64,000 bases of DNA from Haloglomus litoreum (GTDB taxonomy: Archaea; Halobacteriota; Halobacteria; Halobacteriales; Haloarculaceae), in contig NZ_CP119988.1 of NCBI RefSeq assembly GCF_029338515.1, positions 2,976,001-3,040,000 on the forward strand. The letters run 5' to 3'. Shown here piece by piece: positions 9,837-18,153 of this stretch (position 1 is its first letter; every line of letters starts with the position of its first letter). The notes beneath the pieces were generated by a model that searched no databases, was not told the DNA's origin, and worked only from the letters and a program-made list of their open reading frames with translations. The position numbers and the translations under genes were made by a program.

Positions 9837-10634
9837 TCAGTCGGCCGCCAGCCCCCGGACGACCGCCTCGCCGAGCCGCTCCAGCAGGTCGAGGTCGTCA
9901 CCGAACAGCGGGTCCCAGCCGTCCAGCGTGACGTAGTCGCTGGGAACGAAGGCCGCACCGGCCGCCGCGCCGTGGTGCCGGGCGACCGTGAACGCGGTCG
10001 CCGCCTCCATCTCGACCGTGAGGACGCCCTCGGCTGCGTAGCGCTCGACCTCGGCGGCCGTCTCGCGGAACAGCGCGTCGACGGTCCAGGTCGGGCCGAC
10101 CCGGTACTCGATGTCGGTCCGGTCGAGGCTCGCGCGCACGGCCGACAGCACCACCGGGGCCGCCGGGACCGTCCGCTCCGGGGGCTCGTAGTGATACGAG
10201 GTGCCCTCGTCCCGCAGCGCCCGGTCGGCCACGACGGCGGTGGACTCGGGGACCCGGTCGCGCCCGTCGCCGTCGGCCGCGATGACGCCCGCCCGTCCGC
10301 AGATGCAGAACCGCTCGGTGCCCGAGTGGAGCAACGACTCCATCACCATCGCCGTCACCGGGGCGCCGATGCCGAAGCCGCCGGCGATGCCGACCGACCG
10401 TTCGCCCGGGACCCCCGGCAGCCGGTAGCAGCCACCGCCGAAGTACTGCCCCGGCAACTCCTCGCCGTCGTAGGTCTCGACCAGATGTGCCAGCAGGTCC
10501 GGGTTGTAGCAGAGAAGGATCGCCGACGGCGCCTCTGGCCGCTCGTTCCCCCGCGATTCGGCGTCCGCGGCCGCCGCGCCGGCGTCGATGACCGGCTCGC
10601 TGTCGTACTTGGTCTCGTGGAGGGGGACCGGCAT
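9837..10634 (-). CDS. nucleoside phosphorylase (PNP/UDP family)
   Basis: 265 residues. The fold is recognised by AILLCYNPDLLAHL at the N-terminus, the phosphate/ribose segment GIAGGFGIGAPVTAMVMESL, FCICGRAGVI, and the ribose-binding VEMEAATAFTVA motif (Met-Glu), as in uridine and purine nucleoside phosphorylases. It cleaves a nucleoside with phosphate to a base and ribose-1-phosphate. Uridine is the likelier substrate from overall look, but I cannot settle it. ATG 10634 was chosen over an upstream in-frame start because an A/T box near 10663 (CGTTATG on minus) fits. Confidence 0.82.
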   Translation of the reverse strand: MPVPLHETKYDSEPVIDAGAAAADAESRGNERPEAPSAILLCYNPDLLAHLVETYDGEELPGQYFGGGCYRLPGVPGERSVGIAGGFGIGAPVTAMVMESLLHSGTERFCICGRAGVIAADGDGRDRVPESTAVVADRALRDEGTSYHYEPPERTVPAAPVVLSAVRASLDRTDIEYRVGPTWTVDALFRETAAEVERYAAEGVLTVEMEAATAFTVARHHGAAAGAAFVPSDYVTLDGWDPLFGDDLDLLERLGEAVVRGLAAD

Positions 10635-10757
10635 ACCCGGTGGCCGTGTCGAGCGGGCATAACGCCTGCGCCCGCTGGCACCGGTCAAACGGGTCGCGCC
10701 CGTGACACTGGCAACAGAACCGCGCCCGTCACACCGTCAACGGTGAGGGGGCTGCAT

Positions 10758-10903
10758 ACCGCGCCGCAGGCGCGGTTTCACTCGGCCGAGACGAGCGGCC
10801 TGCCGGCCGGAGGCCGGCAGGTCCGGGTCGAGGCCGAGCATTTTTTCTGAACGTTTTTTGCGGGGAGCGGTACCCGCAGACCGGCGGCCGGGGGCCGCCG
10901 GTC
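10758..10903. repeat. three perfect palindromes with 3-nt loops, plus T-runs
   Basis: Three perfect inverted repeats stand in a row: 10758-10776 (8-bp stem ACCGCGCC, loop GCA), 10799-10821 (10-bp stem CCTGCCGGCC, loop GGA) and 10879-10903 (11-bp stem GACCGGCGGCC, loop GGG). On the plus strand two T6 runs (10841-10846, 10854-10859) follow the second one. Both neighbouring genes are on the minus strand, so the T-runs do not terminate either of them. This is the main content of the 314-bp gap upstream of the nucleoside phosphorylase. Confidence 0.8.
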
Positions 10904-10922
10904 AAGTGGTACCCGAGCCGTC

Positions 10923-10943
10923 AAAAAAGCTCGCGGTCAAAAA
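10923..10943 (-). terminator. double poly-T terminator of the HTH gene
   Basis: Read on the minus strand, T5 then T6 occur 6-27 nt after the stop codon of the HTH gene, within two near-identical GAGCTTTTTGAC repeats. Archaeal RNA polymerase terminates at such oligo-T tracts without needing a hairpin. Confidence 0.55.
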
Positions 10944-10948
10944 GCTCG

Positions 10949-11305
10949 TCAGTATTCCTCGTACGCCAGCGTCATGATGTACTGCGAGAACTGGTCGCTG
11001 GTGGCGTCGATCTCCTCGTCGCCGATGAAGGGGCTCAGCATGTCGCCGGCCATCAGCAGCGAGAAGTCCAGGTCACGGGGGTCGTGAATCGGCTCGATGT
11101 AGTAGGTATTGTGCCCGTCGTAGACGGTCTTCTCGCGCTCGATGTACCCCTTTTCCTCGAGGGCCTCGAGGATACGGCTCCCCTTCCGGGAGTCGACCTC
11201 GAGTTCCTTCCAGAAGTCGCTCTGGTGGATGCCGCCGAGCTCGCGGATCAGCGCCAGTCCGGCCTGCTCGTCCTCGGAGAGATCGTCCTCGTCGGCCGTA
11301 CTCAT
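10949..11305 (-). CDS. winged-helix (HTH) transcriptional regulator
   Basis: 118 residues. A single winged-helix domain fills residues 10-70: LALIRELGGIHQSDFWKELE (helices 1-2), SRKGSRILEALEEKGYIERE (recognition helix) and a beta wing, TVYDGHNTYYIEP. A short helical tail follows (LLMAGDMLSPFIGDEEI...). This architecture is common in haloarchaeal MarR/Lrs14-like regulators; the target is unknown. It ends at a double T-run. A CTTATG box ~29 nt before the ATG supports the start. No ligand domain is present. Confidence 0.78.
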   Translation of the reverse strand: MSTADEDDLSEDEQAGLALIRELGGIHQSDFWKELEVDSRKGSRILEALEEKGYIEREKTVYDGHNTYYIEPIHDPRDLDFSLLMAGDMLSPFIGDEEIDATSDQFSQYIMTLAYEEY

Positions 11306-11423
11306 CGTCGTGACCGACGAGACGCCACCCCATAAGACTGTTCCACCGCGCGTGCGCTCGTGGTGGGGCGTGACCGCCGGCAGGGCAACGGTGGTAGGCG
11401 GCGGCTCGCGCTCGCGGAGCGTC

Positions 11424-12380
11424 TCAGACCGACTCGTCGAGGCCGTAGACGCCCTCGTCGAGCAGTTCGCGGGTCGCGCGGCGGACGGCGTCGTCGCTGG
11501 AGCCGGGCGGCTCCCAGCCCAGGCCGGCGAGCTTCTCGACCGAGAGCCGCATCCGGGGCACGTCGCCGGTCCAGCCGCGGTCGCCACCGGTGAACTCGTA
11601 CTTGGGGTCGACACCCATCTCGTCGGCGACGATGTCGGCGAGGGTCCTGACCGAGGTCGTGGTCCGGGTCCCCAGGTTGTACGTGTTGACGGGCCGGTCG
11701 GCGTGCTCGACGACGTGGCACATCGCGTCGACGCAGTCCTCGACGTGGAGGTAGGACTTCTCCTGGCGGCCGTCGCCGAGGATCTCCAGCGTGCTCGGGT
11801 CGTCGCGGAGCTTCCCGATGAAATCCGGGATGACGGCGCCGAGCTGGAGGCGAGGCCCGACGATGTTGGCGAAGCGGAACGCCCACACCTGGAAGTCGTG
11901 GCTGTGGGCGTACACCGAGAGGAGGGACTCCTCGGCCAGCTTCGAGGCGCCGTAGACGCTGATGGGTTCCAGCGGCGCGTAGTCCTCCGGCGTCGGCCGC
12001 GGTGCCTCGCCGTACACCGTCGAGGAGGAGGTGAAGGCGACGTTCCGGACATCGACCGCGTCCATCCGCTCGATGACCCGCTGAGTCAGCGTCGTGTTGA
12101 CCCGGAACTGCTCGGTGTCGTCGCGGGAGGCGTCCTTGTCGGCGGCGAAGTGGAAGACCATGTCCGTCTCGGGGGTGATGGCCTCGGCGACCACGTCCGG
12201 CTCCGTGAGGTCGCCCTCGACCAGGTCCGTGCCGTCGGGGACCCAGTCGGGCGAGGAGTTCGAGAAGCGGTCGGCGACCAGCACGTCGGCGTCGTACTCG
12301 GCGATGAGGTGCTCGGCGAGATGCGAGCCGACGAAACCCGCACCCCCCGTGATGCAGACCCGCGCGTTCTGGAGGTCCAT
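11424..12380 (-). CDS. NAD-dependent epimerase/dehydratase (UDP-sugar epimerase-like)
   Basis: 318 residues, an extended SDR. The Rossmann motif TGGAGFVGSHLAEHL is at residues ~11-25. The catalytic Ser/Thr lies in FTSSSTVYGEA, and the YxxxK pair in SVYGASKLAEES. The C-terminal part (KYEFTGGDRGWTGDVPRMRL) is typical of the GalE/nucleotide-sugar subset. It probably interconverts UDP-sugars for glycans, on family grounds; the exact sugar cannot be read. The two neighbours (HTH gene downstream, aldehyde dehydrogenase upstream) are also on the minus strand but widely spaced. Confidence 0.85.
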   Translation of the reverse strand: MDLQNARVCITGGAGFVGSHLAEHLIAEYDADVLVADRFSNSSPDWVPDGTDLVEGDLTEPDVVAEAITPETDMVFHFAADKDASRDDTEQFRVNTTLTQRVIERMDAVDVRNVAFTSSSTVYGEAPRPTPEDYAPLEPISVYGASKLAEESLLSVYAHSHDFQVWAFRFANIVGPRLQLGAVIPDFIGKLRDDPSTLEILGDGRQEKSYLHVEDCVDAMCHVVEHADRPVNTYNLGTRTTTSVRTLADIVADEMGVDPKYEFTGGDRGWTGDVPRMRLSVEKLAGLGWEPPGSSDDAVRRATRELLDEGVYGLDESV

Positions 12381-12470
12381 TGTCGGGTGCCTGGCGGGGT
12401 CCGGGCAAGTGGCTTCTGGTCCCGACGGGGTCCCGGCCCAGATCAGCCCGGCCGGTGCGGCCGAGGCGGG

Positions 12471-14000
12471 TCAGTCGTCCTCGGTCTTGATGTCCGCCGA
12501 GAGACCCTGGGCCATCTCGATGTCCGTCGAGTTGTTGACCGTGAACGCGGTCCGCTCGGTGACGGCCTCGATGACCTCGCGGGCGCTGGGGTAGCCGTTG
12601 CCCGATTTCTTCACGCCGCCGAAGGGGAGCTGGACCTCCGCGCCGATACAGGGGAGGTTGGCGTACGCCAGCCCGACCTCGGCGTGGTCGCGGTAGTGGT
12701 TGATCTCGCGGTAGTCCTCGCTGATGACGGCACCCGCGAGCCCGTAATCGGAGTCGTTCTGGATGTCGACGGCGGTCCCGATGTCGCCGTCGTACTCGAC
12801 CAGTGCGACGTGCGGGCCGAACACCTCCTCCTGCAGGACCCGCTTCGGCTCGGCGGGGTCGTAGTCGATCTCGTAGACGAACGGGCCGACCCAGTGGCCC
12901 TCCTCGCTCCCGTCAGGGATCTCGTCGGCGGCCAGTTCCTCGCGGTCGACCAGCACGCTCGCGCCCTCCTCGCGGGCGAGGTCGTTGTAGCGCGAGAACT
13001 TCTCGACCTGGCTCTCGTCGACGAGCGGCCCCATGAACGTGTCCTCGTCCAGCGGGTCGCCGACGGCGACCGACTCGGCGAGGTCGACGAAGCGCCGCCT
13101 GAACTCGTCGTAGACGTCGGTGTGGACGATGAGGCGCTCGGAGGAGACACAGCGCTGCCCGGTCGTCTTGAACGAGGACATCACCGCGGAGTGGACCGCG
13201 ATGTCGAGGTCCGCCTCGGCGGTGACGACGATGGCGTTCTTGCCGCCCATCTCGCAGGCCGCGAGCTTGCCGGGTTCGCCACCGACCCGGGAGGCGATCT
13301 CGTGGCCGACCTGCGCGCTCCCCGTGAACAGGACGGTGTCGACGCGCGGGTCGTCGACGATCTCGCCGCCCGCCTCGCCGAAGCCCTGGACCATGTTGAA
13401 CACGCCGTCCGGGACGCCCGCGTCGGCGAGCATCTCGGCGACCGTCTCGCCGCACCAGGGCGTCTGCTCGGCGGGCTTCCAGACGACCGTGTTCCCCTCG
13501 ACCAGCGTCACCGCCATGTGCCAGAACGGGATGGCGACCGGGAAGTTCCAGGGCGTGATGCACCCGACCACGCCGCGTGGCTTGCGCCGCATGTACGAGT
13601 CCTTGCTCGCGATCTCGCTGGGGACCACCTCCCCGTGCGGGTGCCGGGCGTTGCCGGCGGCCCACTCCACCATGTGTGCGGCCTCGACCACGTCGGCGCG
13701 GCCCTCGGAGATCTCCTTGCCGCACTCGCGCGTGACGATCTCGCCGAGCTCGTCCGTGCGGTCGCGGAGCTCGTGGTAGACGTCCCAGAGGACCTCCGCA
13801 CGGTCGATGTAGGACATGGCGCGCCACTCCTCGAACGCCTCGTCCGCGGCCGCCAGCGCCCGGTCGACATCGTCGGGCGTGGCGACCGCGTACTCGCCCA
13901 GTGACTCGCCCGTGGCGGGGTCGATGCTCTCGAACGTCTCCGCACCGGTGCCGTCCACCCACTCGCCGTCGATGTAGTGTCCGGAGGGTTCGCGGGACAT
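12471..14000 (-). CDS. NAD(P)-dependent aldehyde dehydrogenase
   Basis: 509 residues from ATG 14000 (MSREPSGHYIDGEWVDG); the open frame extends far upstream only as a GC-rich shadow. Landmarks in order: TPWNFPVAIPFWHMA (catalytic Asn), FTGSAQVGHEIAS (cofactor loop), ACEMGGKN (general-base Glu, in place of the usual LELGGK), TTGQRCVSSERL (nucleophile Cys), EEVFGPH, and PFGGVKKSGNG at the end. It oxidises an aldehyde to its acid. The substrate is not evident; the closest look is to succinate-semialdehyde/glyceraldehyde-type enzymes. A GTTTTATC box ~28 nt upstream supports the start. Confidence 0.92.
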   Translation of the reverse strand: MSREPSGHYIDGEWVDGTGAETFESIDPATGESLGEYAVATPDDVDRALAAADEAFEEWRAMSYIDRAEVLWDVYHELRDRTDELGEIVTRECGKEISEGRADVVEAAHMVEWAAGNARHPHGEVVPSEIASKDSYMRRKPRGVVGCITPWNFPVAIPFWHMAVTLVEGNTVVWKPAEQTPWCGETVAEMLADAGVPDGVFNMVQGFGEAGGEIVDDPRVDTVLFTGSAQVGHEIASRVGGEPGKLAACEMGGKNAIVVTAEADLDIAVHSAVMSSFKTTGQRCVSSERLIVHTDVYDEFRRRFVDLAESVAVGDPLDEDTFMGPLVDESQVEKFSRYNDLAREEGASVLVDREELAADEIPDGSEEGHWVGPFVYEIDYDPAEPKRVLQEEVFGPHVALVEYDGDIGTAVDIQNDSDYGLAGAVISEDYREINHYRDHAEVGLAYANLPCIGAEVQLPFGGVKKSGNGYPSAREVIEAVTERTAFTVNNSTDIEMAQGLSADIKTEDD

Positions 14001-14123
14001 ATGCGGCAATATCTGCGTGGGAGGGATAAAACTGCGGCCGGCAGGGCGCGCCCGGCGCCGGGACCGGGTACGCCCCTCGCCGGCGACCTCGGTTTCTTGT
14101 ACGGGCCGCCGTAACGTACGACC

Positions 14124-14618
14124 ATGACAGACCGGACGACCCGGCGGCGGCTGCTCACGCTCGGCGGGACGGCACTCGCGACGGCGGTGGCCGGGTGCAC
14201 CGGCGACGGTGGCGATGGTGGCGGCGATGGTGGCGCCAGCCCGACCGACCAGACCGCCGAGGAACCCGACCAGGAGATCATCGTCGGGCCCGGTGGCTCG
14301 CTGAAGTTCGACCCGGCCGAGGTGACCGTCTCCCCGGGTGATACGGTGCAGTGGACCTGGGATTCGGACTTCCACACCGTGACCGTCGACAGCCAGCCCG
14401 AGGGTGAGAACTGGAGCGGCACCGGCGAGGAGACGCACGACACGGGGTACACCCACGTCCACACGTTCTCGACGGCCGGCACCTACGAGTACTACTGCCA
14501 GCCACACCGCGGCCAGGGGATGGTCGGGACGGTCACCGTCGGCTCCGGCGGCGGGGATGGGAGCGGTAGCGACTCGACGCCGACCGACGGCGGTGGGGGC
14601 GACGGCGGCGCGTACTGA
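14124..14618 (+). CDS. halocyanin-type blue copper lipoprotein
   Basis: 164 residues. A Tat-style signal (RRRLLTLGGTALATAVAGC) ends in a lipobox, with Cys at about residue 24 to be lipidated outside the membrane. After a Gly/Asp linker comes one plastocyanin domain. Its type-1 copper ligands are visible: His in SDFHTVTV, then Cys, His and Met in YYCQPHRGQGMVG. A Gly/Ser/Asp-rich tail ends the protein. Halocyanins are small mobile electron carriers on the outer membrane face. Divergent from the aldehyde dehydrogenase. Confidence 0.9.
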   Translation: MTDRTTRRRLLTLGGTALATAVAGCTGDGGDGGGDGGASPTDQTAEEPDQEIIVGPGGSLKFDPAEVTVSPGDTVQWTWDSDFHTVTVDSQPEGENWSGTGEETHDTGYTHVHTFSTAGTYEYYCQPHRGQGMVGTVTVGSGGGDGSGSDSTPTDGGGGDGGAY

Positions 14619-14697
14619 GAGCGAGACGGACCGGGGACAGGGCGTCGACGGTCCCGTCGCGGGAACCACCGGCGACCCGATGTCCGGGGTTGGAGTG

Positions 14698-14706
14698 AGT
14701 TTTATT
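14698..14706 (+). promoter_or_regulatory. TATA-like box for acyl-CoA dehydrogenase
   Basis: GTTTTATTG centred about 28 nt before the ATG at 14730, with no Shine-Dalgarno. The 31 bp from box to start match the leaderless pattern seen across the window. Confidence 0.5.
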
Positions 14707-14729
14707 GCCGCCGGACCGCAGGTTCGGCT

Positions 14730-15872
14730 ATGGACTTCGAGCTGCCGAACGAGCACCGGATGATCCGGGACACCGTCCGGGACTTCTGCGAGGCCGAGAT
14801 CGAGCCCATCGCACAGGAGATCGAAGACGAGCACCGCTTCCCCGCCGAGGTGTTCGAGGAACTCGGCGATCTGGACCTGATGGGCGTTCCCGTGGCCGAG
14901 GAGTACGGTGGGGCCGGCGGCGACTACCTGATGTACGCGCTCGTCGCCGAGGAGCTCGGCCGGGTCTCGGGCTCCATCGGCCTCTCGTACGTCGCACACA
15001 CCTCGCTCGGCAGCAAGCCCATCGAGATGTTCGGCACCGAGGCACAGAAGGAGGAGTGGCTCCGGCCGCTCGCCGAGGGCGAGGAGATGGGCGCCTGGGC
15101 GCTCACGGAGCCCTCCTCGGGCAGCGACGCCTCGGACATGGACACGATGGCCGAGAAGGACGGCGACGAGTACGTCATCAACGGGACGAAGCAGTTCATC
15201 ACGAACGCGAACGTCGCCAACTCCGTCCTCGTGAAGGCCGTCACCGAACCCGGGGCGGGGTACGACGGCATCTCCACGTTCATCGTCGACCCCGACAACG
15301 ACGACGGGTTCGAGGTCTCGACGGTGTGGGACAAGATGGGGCTGAACGCCTCGCCGACCTGCGAGCTCCAGCTCGACGACGTCCGCGTGCCCGAGGACCG
15401 CCTGCTGGGCGAGGAGGGTGAGGGCTGGAAACAGACGAAGAAGACCCTCGACGGCGGTCGCATCAGCATCGCGGCGCTCTCGACGGGACTCGCACAGGGT
15501 GCGTTCGAGGCCGCGAAGGAGTACGCCACCGAGCGCGAGCAGTTCGGGCAGCCCATCTCGAAGTTCGACGCCATCCGCGACAAGATCGTCGACATGGACC
15601 GGAAGATCGAGCGGGCCCGCCTGCTCACCCACAAGGCCGCGACGAAGTACGACAACGGGGAGAAGGTCACCCGGATCTCCTCGCTCGCGAAGCTGGACGC
15701 CTCCGAGGTGAGCCGGGAGGTCGCCGAGGAGGCCGTCCAGACGCTCGGCGGCTACGGTTACACGGAGGACTTCGCCCCGCAGCGGTTCTACCGCGACGCG
15801 AAGCTGATGGAGATCGGCGAGGGGACCAGCGAGATCCAGCACCTCGTCATCGGGCGCGAACTCGGGCTGTGA
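14730..15872 (+). CDS. acyl-CoA dehydrogenase
   Basis: 380 residues, the usual length. N-terminal helical domain (MDFELPNEHRMIRDTVRDFC), then the middle beta domain with the FAD/substrate motif WALTEPSSGSDASDM and FITNANVA, and a C-terminal helical bundle. The catalytic Glu is in EIGEGTSEIQ near the end (equivalent to Glu376 of MCAD). It introduces the alpha-beta double bond in acyl-CoA using FAD, passing electrons to an ETF. The closest likeness is to short-chain or isovaleryl/butyryl-CoA enzymes. No ETF gene is nearby. Confidence 0.92.
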   Translation: MDFELPNEHRMIRDTVRDFCEAEIEPIAQEIEDEHRFPAEVFEELGDLDLMGVPVAEEYGGAGGDYLMYALVAEELGRVSGSIGLSYVAHTSLGSKPIEMFGTEAQKEEWLRPLAEGEEMGAWALTEPSSGSDASDMDTMAEKDGDEYVINGTKQFITNANVANSVLVKAVTEPGAGYDGISTFIVDPDNDDGFEVSTVWDKMGLNASPTCELQLDDVRVPEDRLLGEEGEGWKQTKKTLDGGRISIAALSTGLAQGAFEAAKEYATEREQFGQPISKFDAIRDKIVDMDRKIERARLLTHKAATKYDNGEKVTRISSLAKLDASEVSREVAEEAVQTLGGYGYTEDFAPQRFYRDAKLMEIGEGTSEIQHLVIGRELGL

Positions 15873-15943
15873 CCCTACGGCCCACGGTGGGCCCCGGAGC
15901 GGTTCCCGGATGCTTTTAGTCCGCAGCGCGACCGCCCACGTGT

Positions 15944-16198
15944 ATGGTCCCCCTTCCCCTCCAGTCGTTCGGCGGGCCGTTCCTCGTATTCCGGCTGTTC
16001 GGCCTGTTGTTCGCCGCCATCGGCGCGCTCAACCTGGTCCGTCCCCGTGCGATGACCGCCTACCAGATCCGGCAGCGACACGGCGACATCCAGGGCACCA
16101 TCGAGCCCTCGCGGACGCGGTTGCTGTTCACCCGCCTCATGGGCGGCGTGGGCGTCGTCATCGGACTCGGCCTGGCTGCGGGGCTCATCGGCCCCTGA
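15944..16198 (+). CDS. small two-helix membrane protein
   Basis: 84 residues. The first helix is about residues 12-32 (FLVFRLFGLLFAAIGALNLV) and the second about 62-82 (LMGGVGVVIGLGLAAGLIG). A polar loop between them, RPRAMTAYQIRQRHGDIQG, carries the only charged stretch. The layout resembles DUF6199-type small membrane proteins, from memory. A CTTTTAGT box ~27 nt before the ATG supports expression as its own unit. Function unknown. Confidence 0.6.
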   Translation: MVPLPLQSFGGPFLVFRLFGLLFAAIGALNLVRPRAMTAYQIRQRHGDIQGTIEPSRTRLLFTRLMGGVGVVIGLGLAAGLIGP

Positions 16199-16414
16199 CC
16201 GACCCCGCGCCGCACGTGCCGGGGCCACGGCGGGAACCGGCCGTCCGGTCCCTCGAACCCCGCGGTCCGCTCGGAGCGATGCATCCGCGAGGGTCGCAGA
16301 GCCCACAAGAGGTTTGGCCCTGAAATCCGGAGACGTTCACGCGGGTCCCCGGGTAGGGGAGGACCCGCACCGCCGTTCAGGACCCGGAGCGGCGGTGCCG
16401 GGCACGGCTCCCGC

Positions 16415-16960
16415 TCACTCCGGGCGCTCCCAGCCGTCCGTGAACGCAGCGTACCGGTGGAGATCGACGCGCTCGCCGCCGACGAACGCCTCGCGGTCGA
16501 GGACGGCCTCCTCGTGGAAGCCGGCCTTCTCCAGCGCCCGCATCGACGCCGGATTGTGCTCGTACACCGTCGCGACCAGCTTCTCGAGGCGCCGCTCGTC
16601 GAACGCGAACGCGGTCAGCAGCGCCACCGCGGCCGTGGCGTATCCCTCGTTCCAGTGGTCCGGGTGGATGGCGTACCCGAGTTCCGCGACGCCCCAGTTC
16701 TGCTGGACGTCACCGAACCCGATGTGGCCGACGCGGGTGCGCTCGCCGTCGACGGATGCGGCGACGAGCAGGTCGACGCCGTCGGCCTCGTCCAGCGACT
16801 CCCACCACTCGCGCTCCTGGCGGGCGTTCGTCGGCTCGCGATGGCTGATGGTCCGCCAGACGCGCGGGTCGTTGAGTTGCGACCGGAAGAAGTCGAGGTC
16901 GGCCTCCTCGATGGGGTGGAGCGTGACCGTCTCGCCGCGCAGGAAGACAGGACCGGGCAT
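16415..16960 (-). CDS. GNAT acetyltransferase, RimJ/RimL type
   Basis: 181 residues. The N-terminus FLRGETVTLHPIEEADLDFF and the RQEREWWESL segment are typical of the Acetyltransf_3 (RimJ/RimL) subgroup. The acetyl-CoA site is ELGYAIHPDHWNEGYATAAV, and NPASMRALEKAGFHEEA is the C-terminal signature. The ATG at 16960 starts right at the conserved N-terminus; the longer open frame upstream is a shadow. Members acetylate protein N-termini or antibiotics; the target here is unknown. Confidence 0.85.
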   Translation of the reverse strand: MPGPVFLRGETVTLHPIEEADLDFFRSQLNDPRVWRTISHREPTNARQEREWWESLDEADGVDLLVAASVDGERTRVGHIGFGDVQQNWGVAELGYAIHPDHWNEGYATAAVALLTAFAFDERRLEKLVATVYEHNPASMRALEKAGFHEEAVLDREAFVGGERVDLHRYAAFTDGWERPE

Positions 16961-17043
16961 ACCCGAACACCCAGGCCCGCCGGGTTGACTCTTCCCGTGG
17001 CGTGCCAGGGATTCGCACAGGAGGTTCCCGACTGCCGGGCCAC

Positions 17044-17610
17044 TCAGAGCCGGGCGGCGTGGTAGCGATACAGCGCCTCGCGGGCGAGGCCGACGAGGAA
17101 CCGGTCGCCACCGATGGAGAGCCCGACGAGCCCGGCGAGGAAGACGATACCCCACGCGACACTCACGAGGGCAGCCGACCCCGGCGGCGCACCTGCGAGG
17201 AGTCGCCGGGCGATGACGATGGCGCCGTCGAGTGCGTCGACGAAGCGGCCGTAGCCCACGACGACGATGACGAGTCCGAACAGGGCGGCGATCCCGTCGA
17301 CAGCGTGGCGGGCCGGCTCCGGACGGTGCTGGTCGAGGAAGGTGACGAGCACGTCGCGCGCGCCGAACTCCGGGGCGCGGCCCCGCTTCTGGCGGACGTA
17401 CGAGACCACGACGGCAACCCCGAGGCCGACCCACAGGAGGGCCGCGAAACCCAGTCGGGCGCGCGAGGCCGTCGTCCCGGCGGCCTCCGCGAGCGGGCCC
17501 GCCAGCACCGGCGTCGCCCGGTGGACGACCAGCGCGAACAGGGCGAACGCGATGGCGGCCCGGAGGTGGCCGTACTCCGGGTAGCGGACGGTGAACGAGG
17601 GCCGTTCCAT
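17044..17610 (-). CDS. polytopic membrane protein of unknown function
   Basis: 188 residues with about four hydrophobic segments: AIAFALFALVVHRATPVLAG, FAALLWVGLGVAVVVSY, IAALFGLVIVVVGYGRF and AWGIVFLAGLVGLSIGG. Basic residues are clustered between segments 2 and 3 (VRQKRGR). The C-terminus (LAREALYRYHAARL) is amphipathic. I recognise no family. It ends 83 bp upstream of the GNAT gene start on the same strand. Confidence 0.6.
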   Translation of the reverse strand: MERPSFTVRYPEYGHLRAAIAFALFALVVHRATPVLAGPLAEAAGTTASRARLGFAALLWVGLGVAVVVSYVRQKRGRAPEFGARDVLVTFLDQHRPEPARHAVDGIAALFGLVIVVVGYGRFVDALDGAIVIARRLLAGAPPGSAALVSVAWGIVFLAGLVGLSIGGDRFLVGLAREALYRYHAARL

Positions 17611-17703
17611 GCCCGTTCGGGGATTCGGAACGACTTGAGGTTCCCGGCCACCGAGGGTGGATCCTGCAGCAGGTATTTCCGACCATCAATCGACGGCCGA
17701 CCC

Positions 17704-18084
17704 GTGAGACCAGTCTGGTTCCTGCGCGTCGAGGGCCTCGCGGTGCTCGGCGGCGCACTGGGGGGCTACTTCACGCTGGACGGACCGCTGTGGCTGCTCG
17801 CGCTGCTGGCGCTGGCGCCCGACCTCTCGATGGTGGGCTACCTCGCCGGGCCGCGGGTCGGGAGTCTCTCGTACAACGTCGTCCACACCTACACGCTCCC
17901 GCTCGCGCTCGGCGGGGTCGGCGCGTGGGCCGACATCCGTTTCGCCATGCTCGTGGCGGCCGTCTGGGCGGGCCACATCGGCGCCGACCGGCTGTTCGGC
18001 TACGGCCTGAAGTACGAGACCGGGTTCCGGGACACGCACCTGTCGACCCAGCCCATGCCGCCGGGGCTCGGGCGATCGGACTGA
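17704..18084 (+). CDS. DUF4260-like membrane protein
   Basis: 126 residues starting at a GTG at 17704, which sits 28 nt after a TATTT box; there is no ATG in frame nearby. The protein has three or four helices and matches the DUF4260 pattern: RVEGLAVLGGALGGYF, LLALAPDLSMVGYLAGPRVG, YNVVHTYTLPLAL, AVWAGHIGADRLFGYGLKY and the closing FRDTHLS. Family members are found in bacteria and haloarchaea with no known role. It is followed 69 bp later by nth. Confidence 0.78.
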   Translation: MRPVWFLRVEGLAVLGGALGGYFTLDGPLWLLALLALAPDLSMVGYLAGPRVGSLSYNVVHTYTLPLALGGVGAWADIRFAMLVAAVWAGHIGADRLFGYGLKYETGFRDTHLSTQPMPPGLGRSD

Positions 18085-18153
18085 GCCGACGACGAACCGG
18101 ACACCCGGGCCGGGAACGCCACGACTGAAGGGGGCGCCGCCCGCGACACCGCT

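Noticed and set aside
12471-15842. 1123-residue minus-strand frame
   Set aside because: Only its last 509 residues (from 14000) are the aldehyde dehydrogenase; the rest is antisense to the halocyanin and acyl-CoA dehydrogenase genes.
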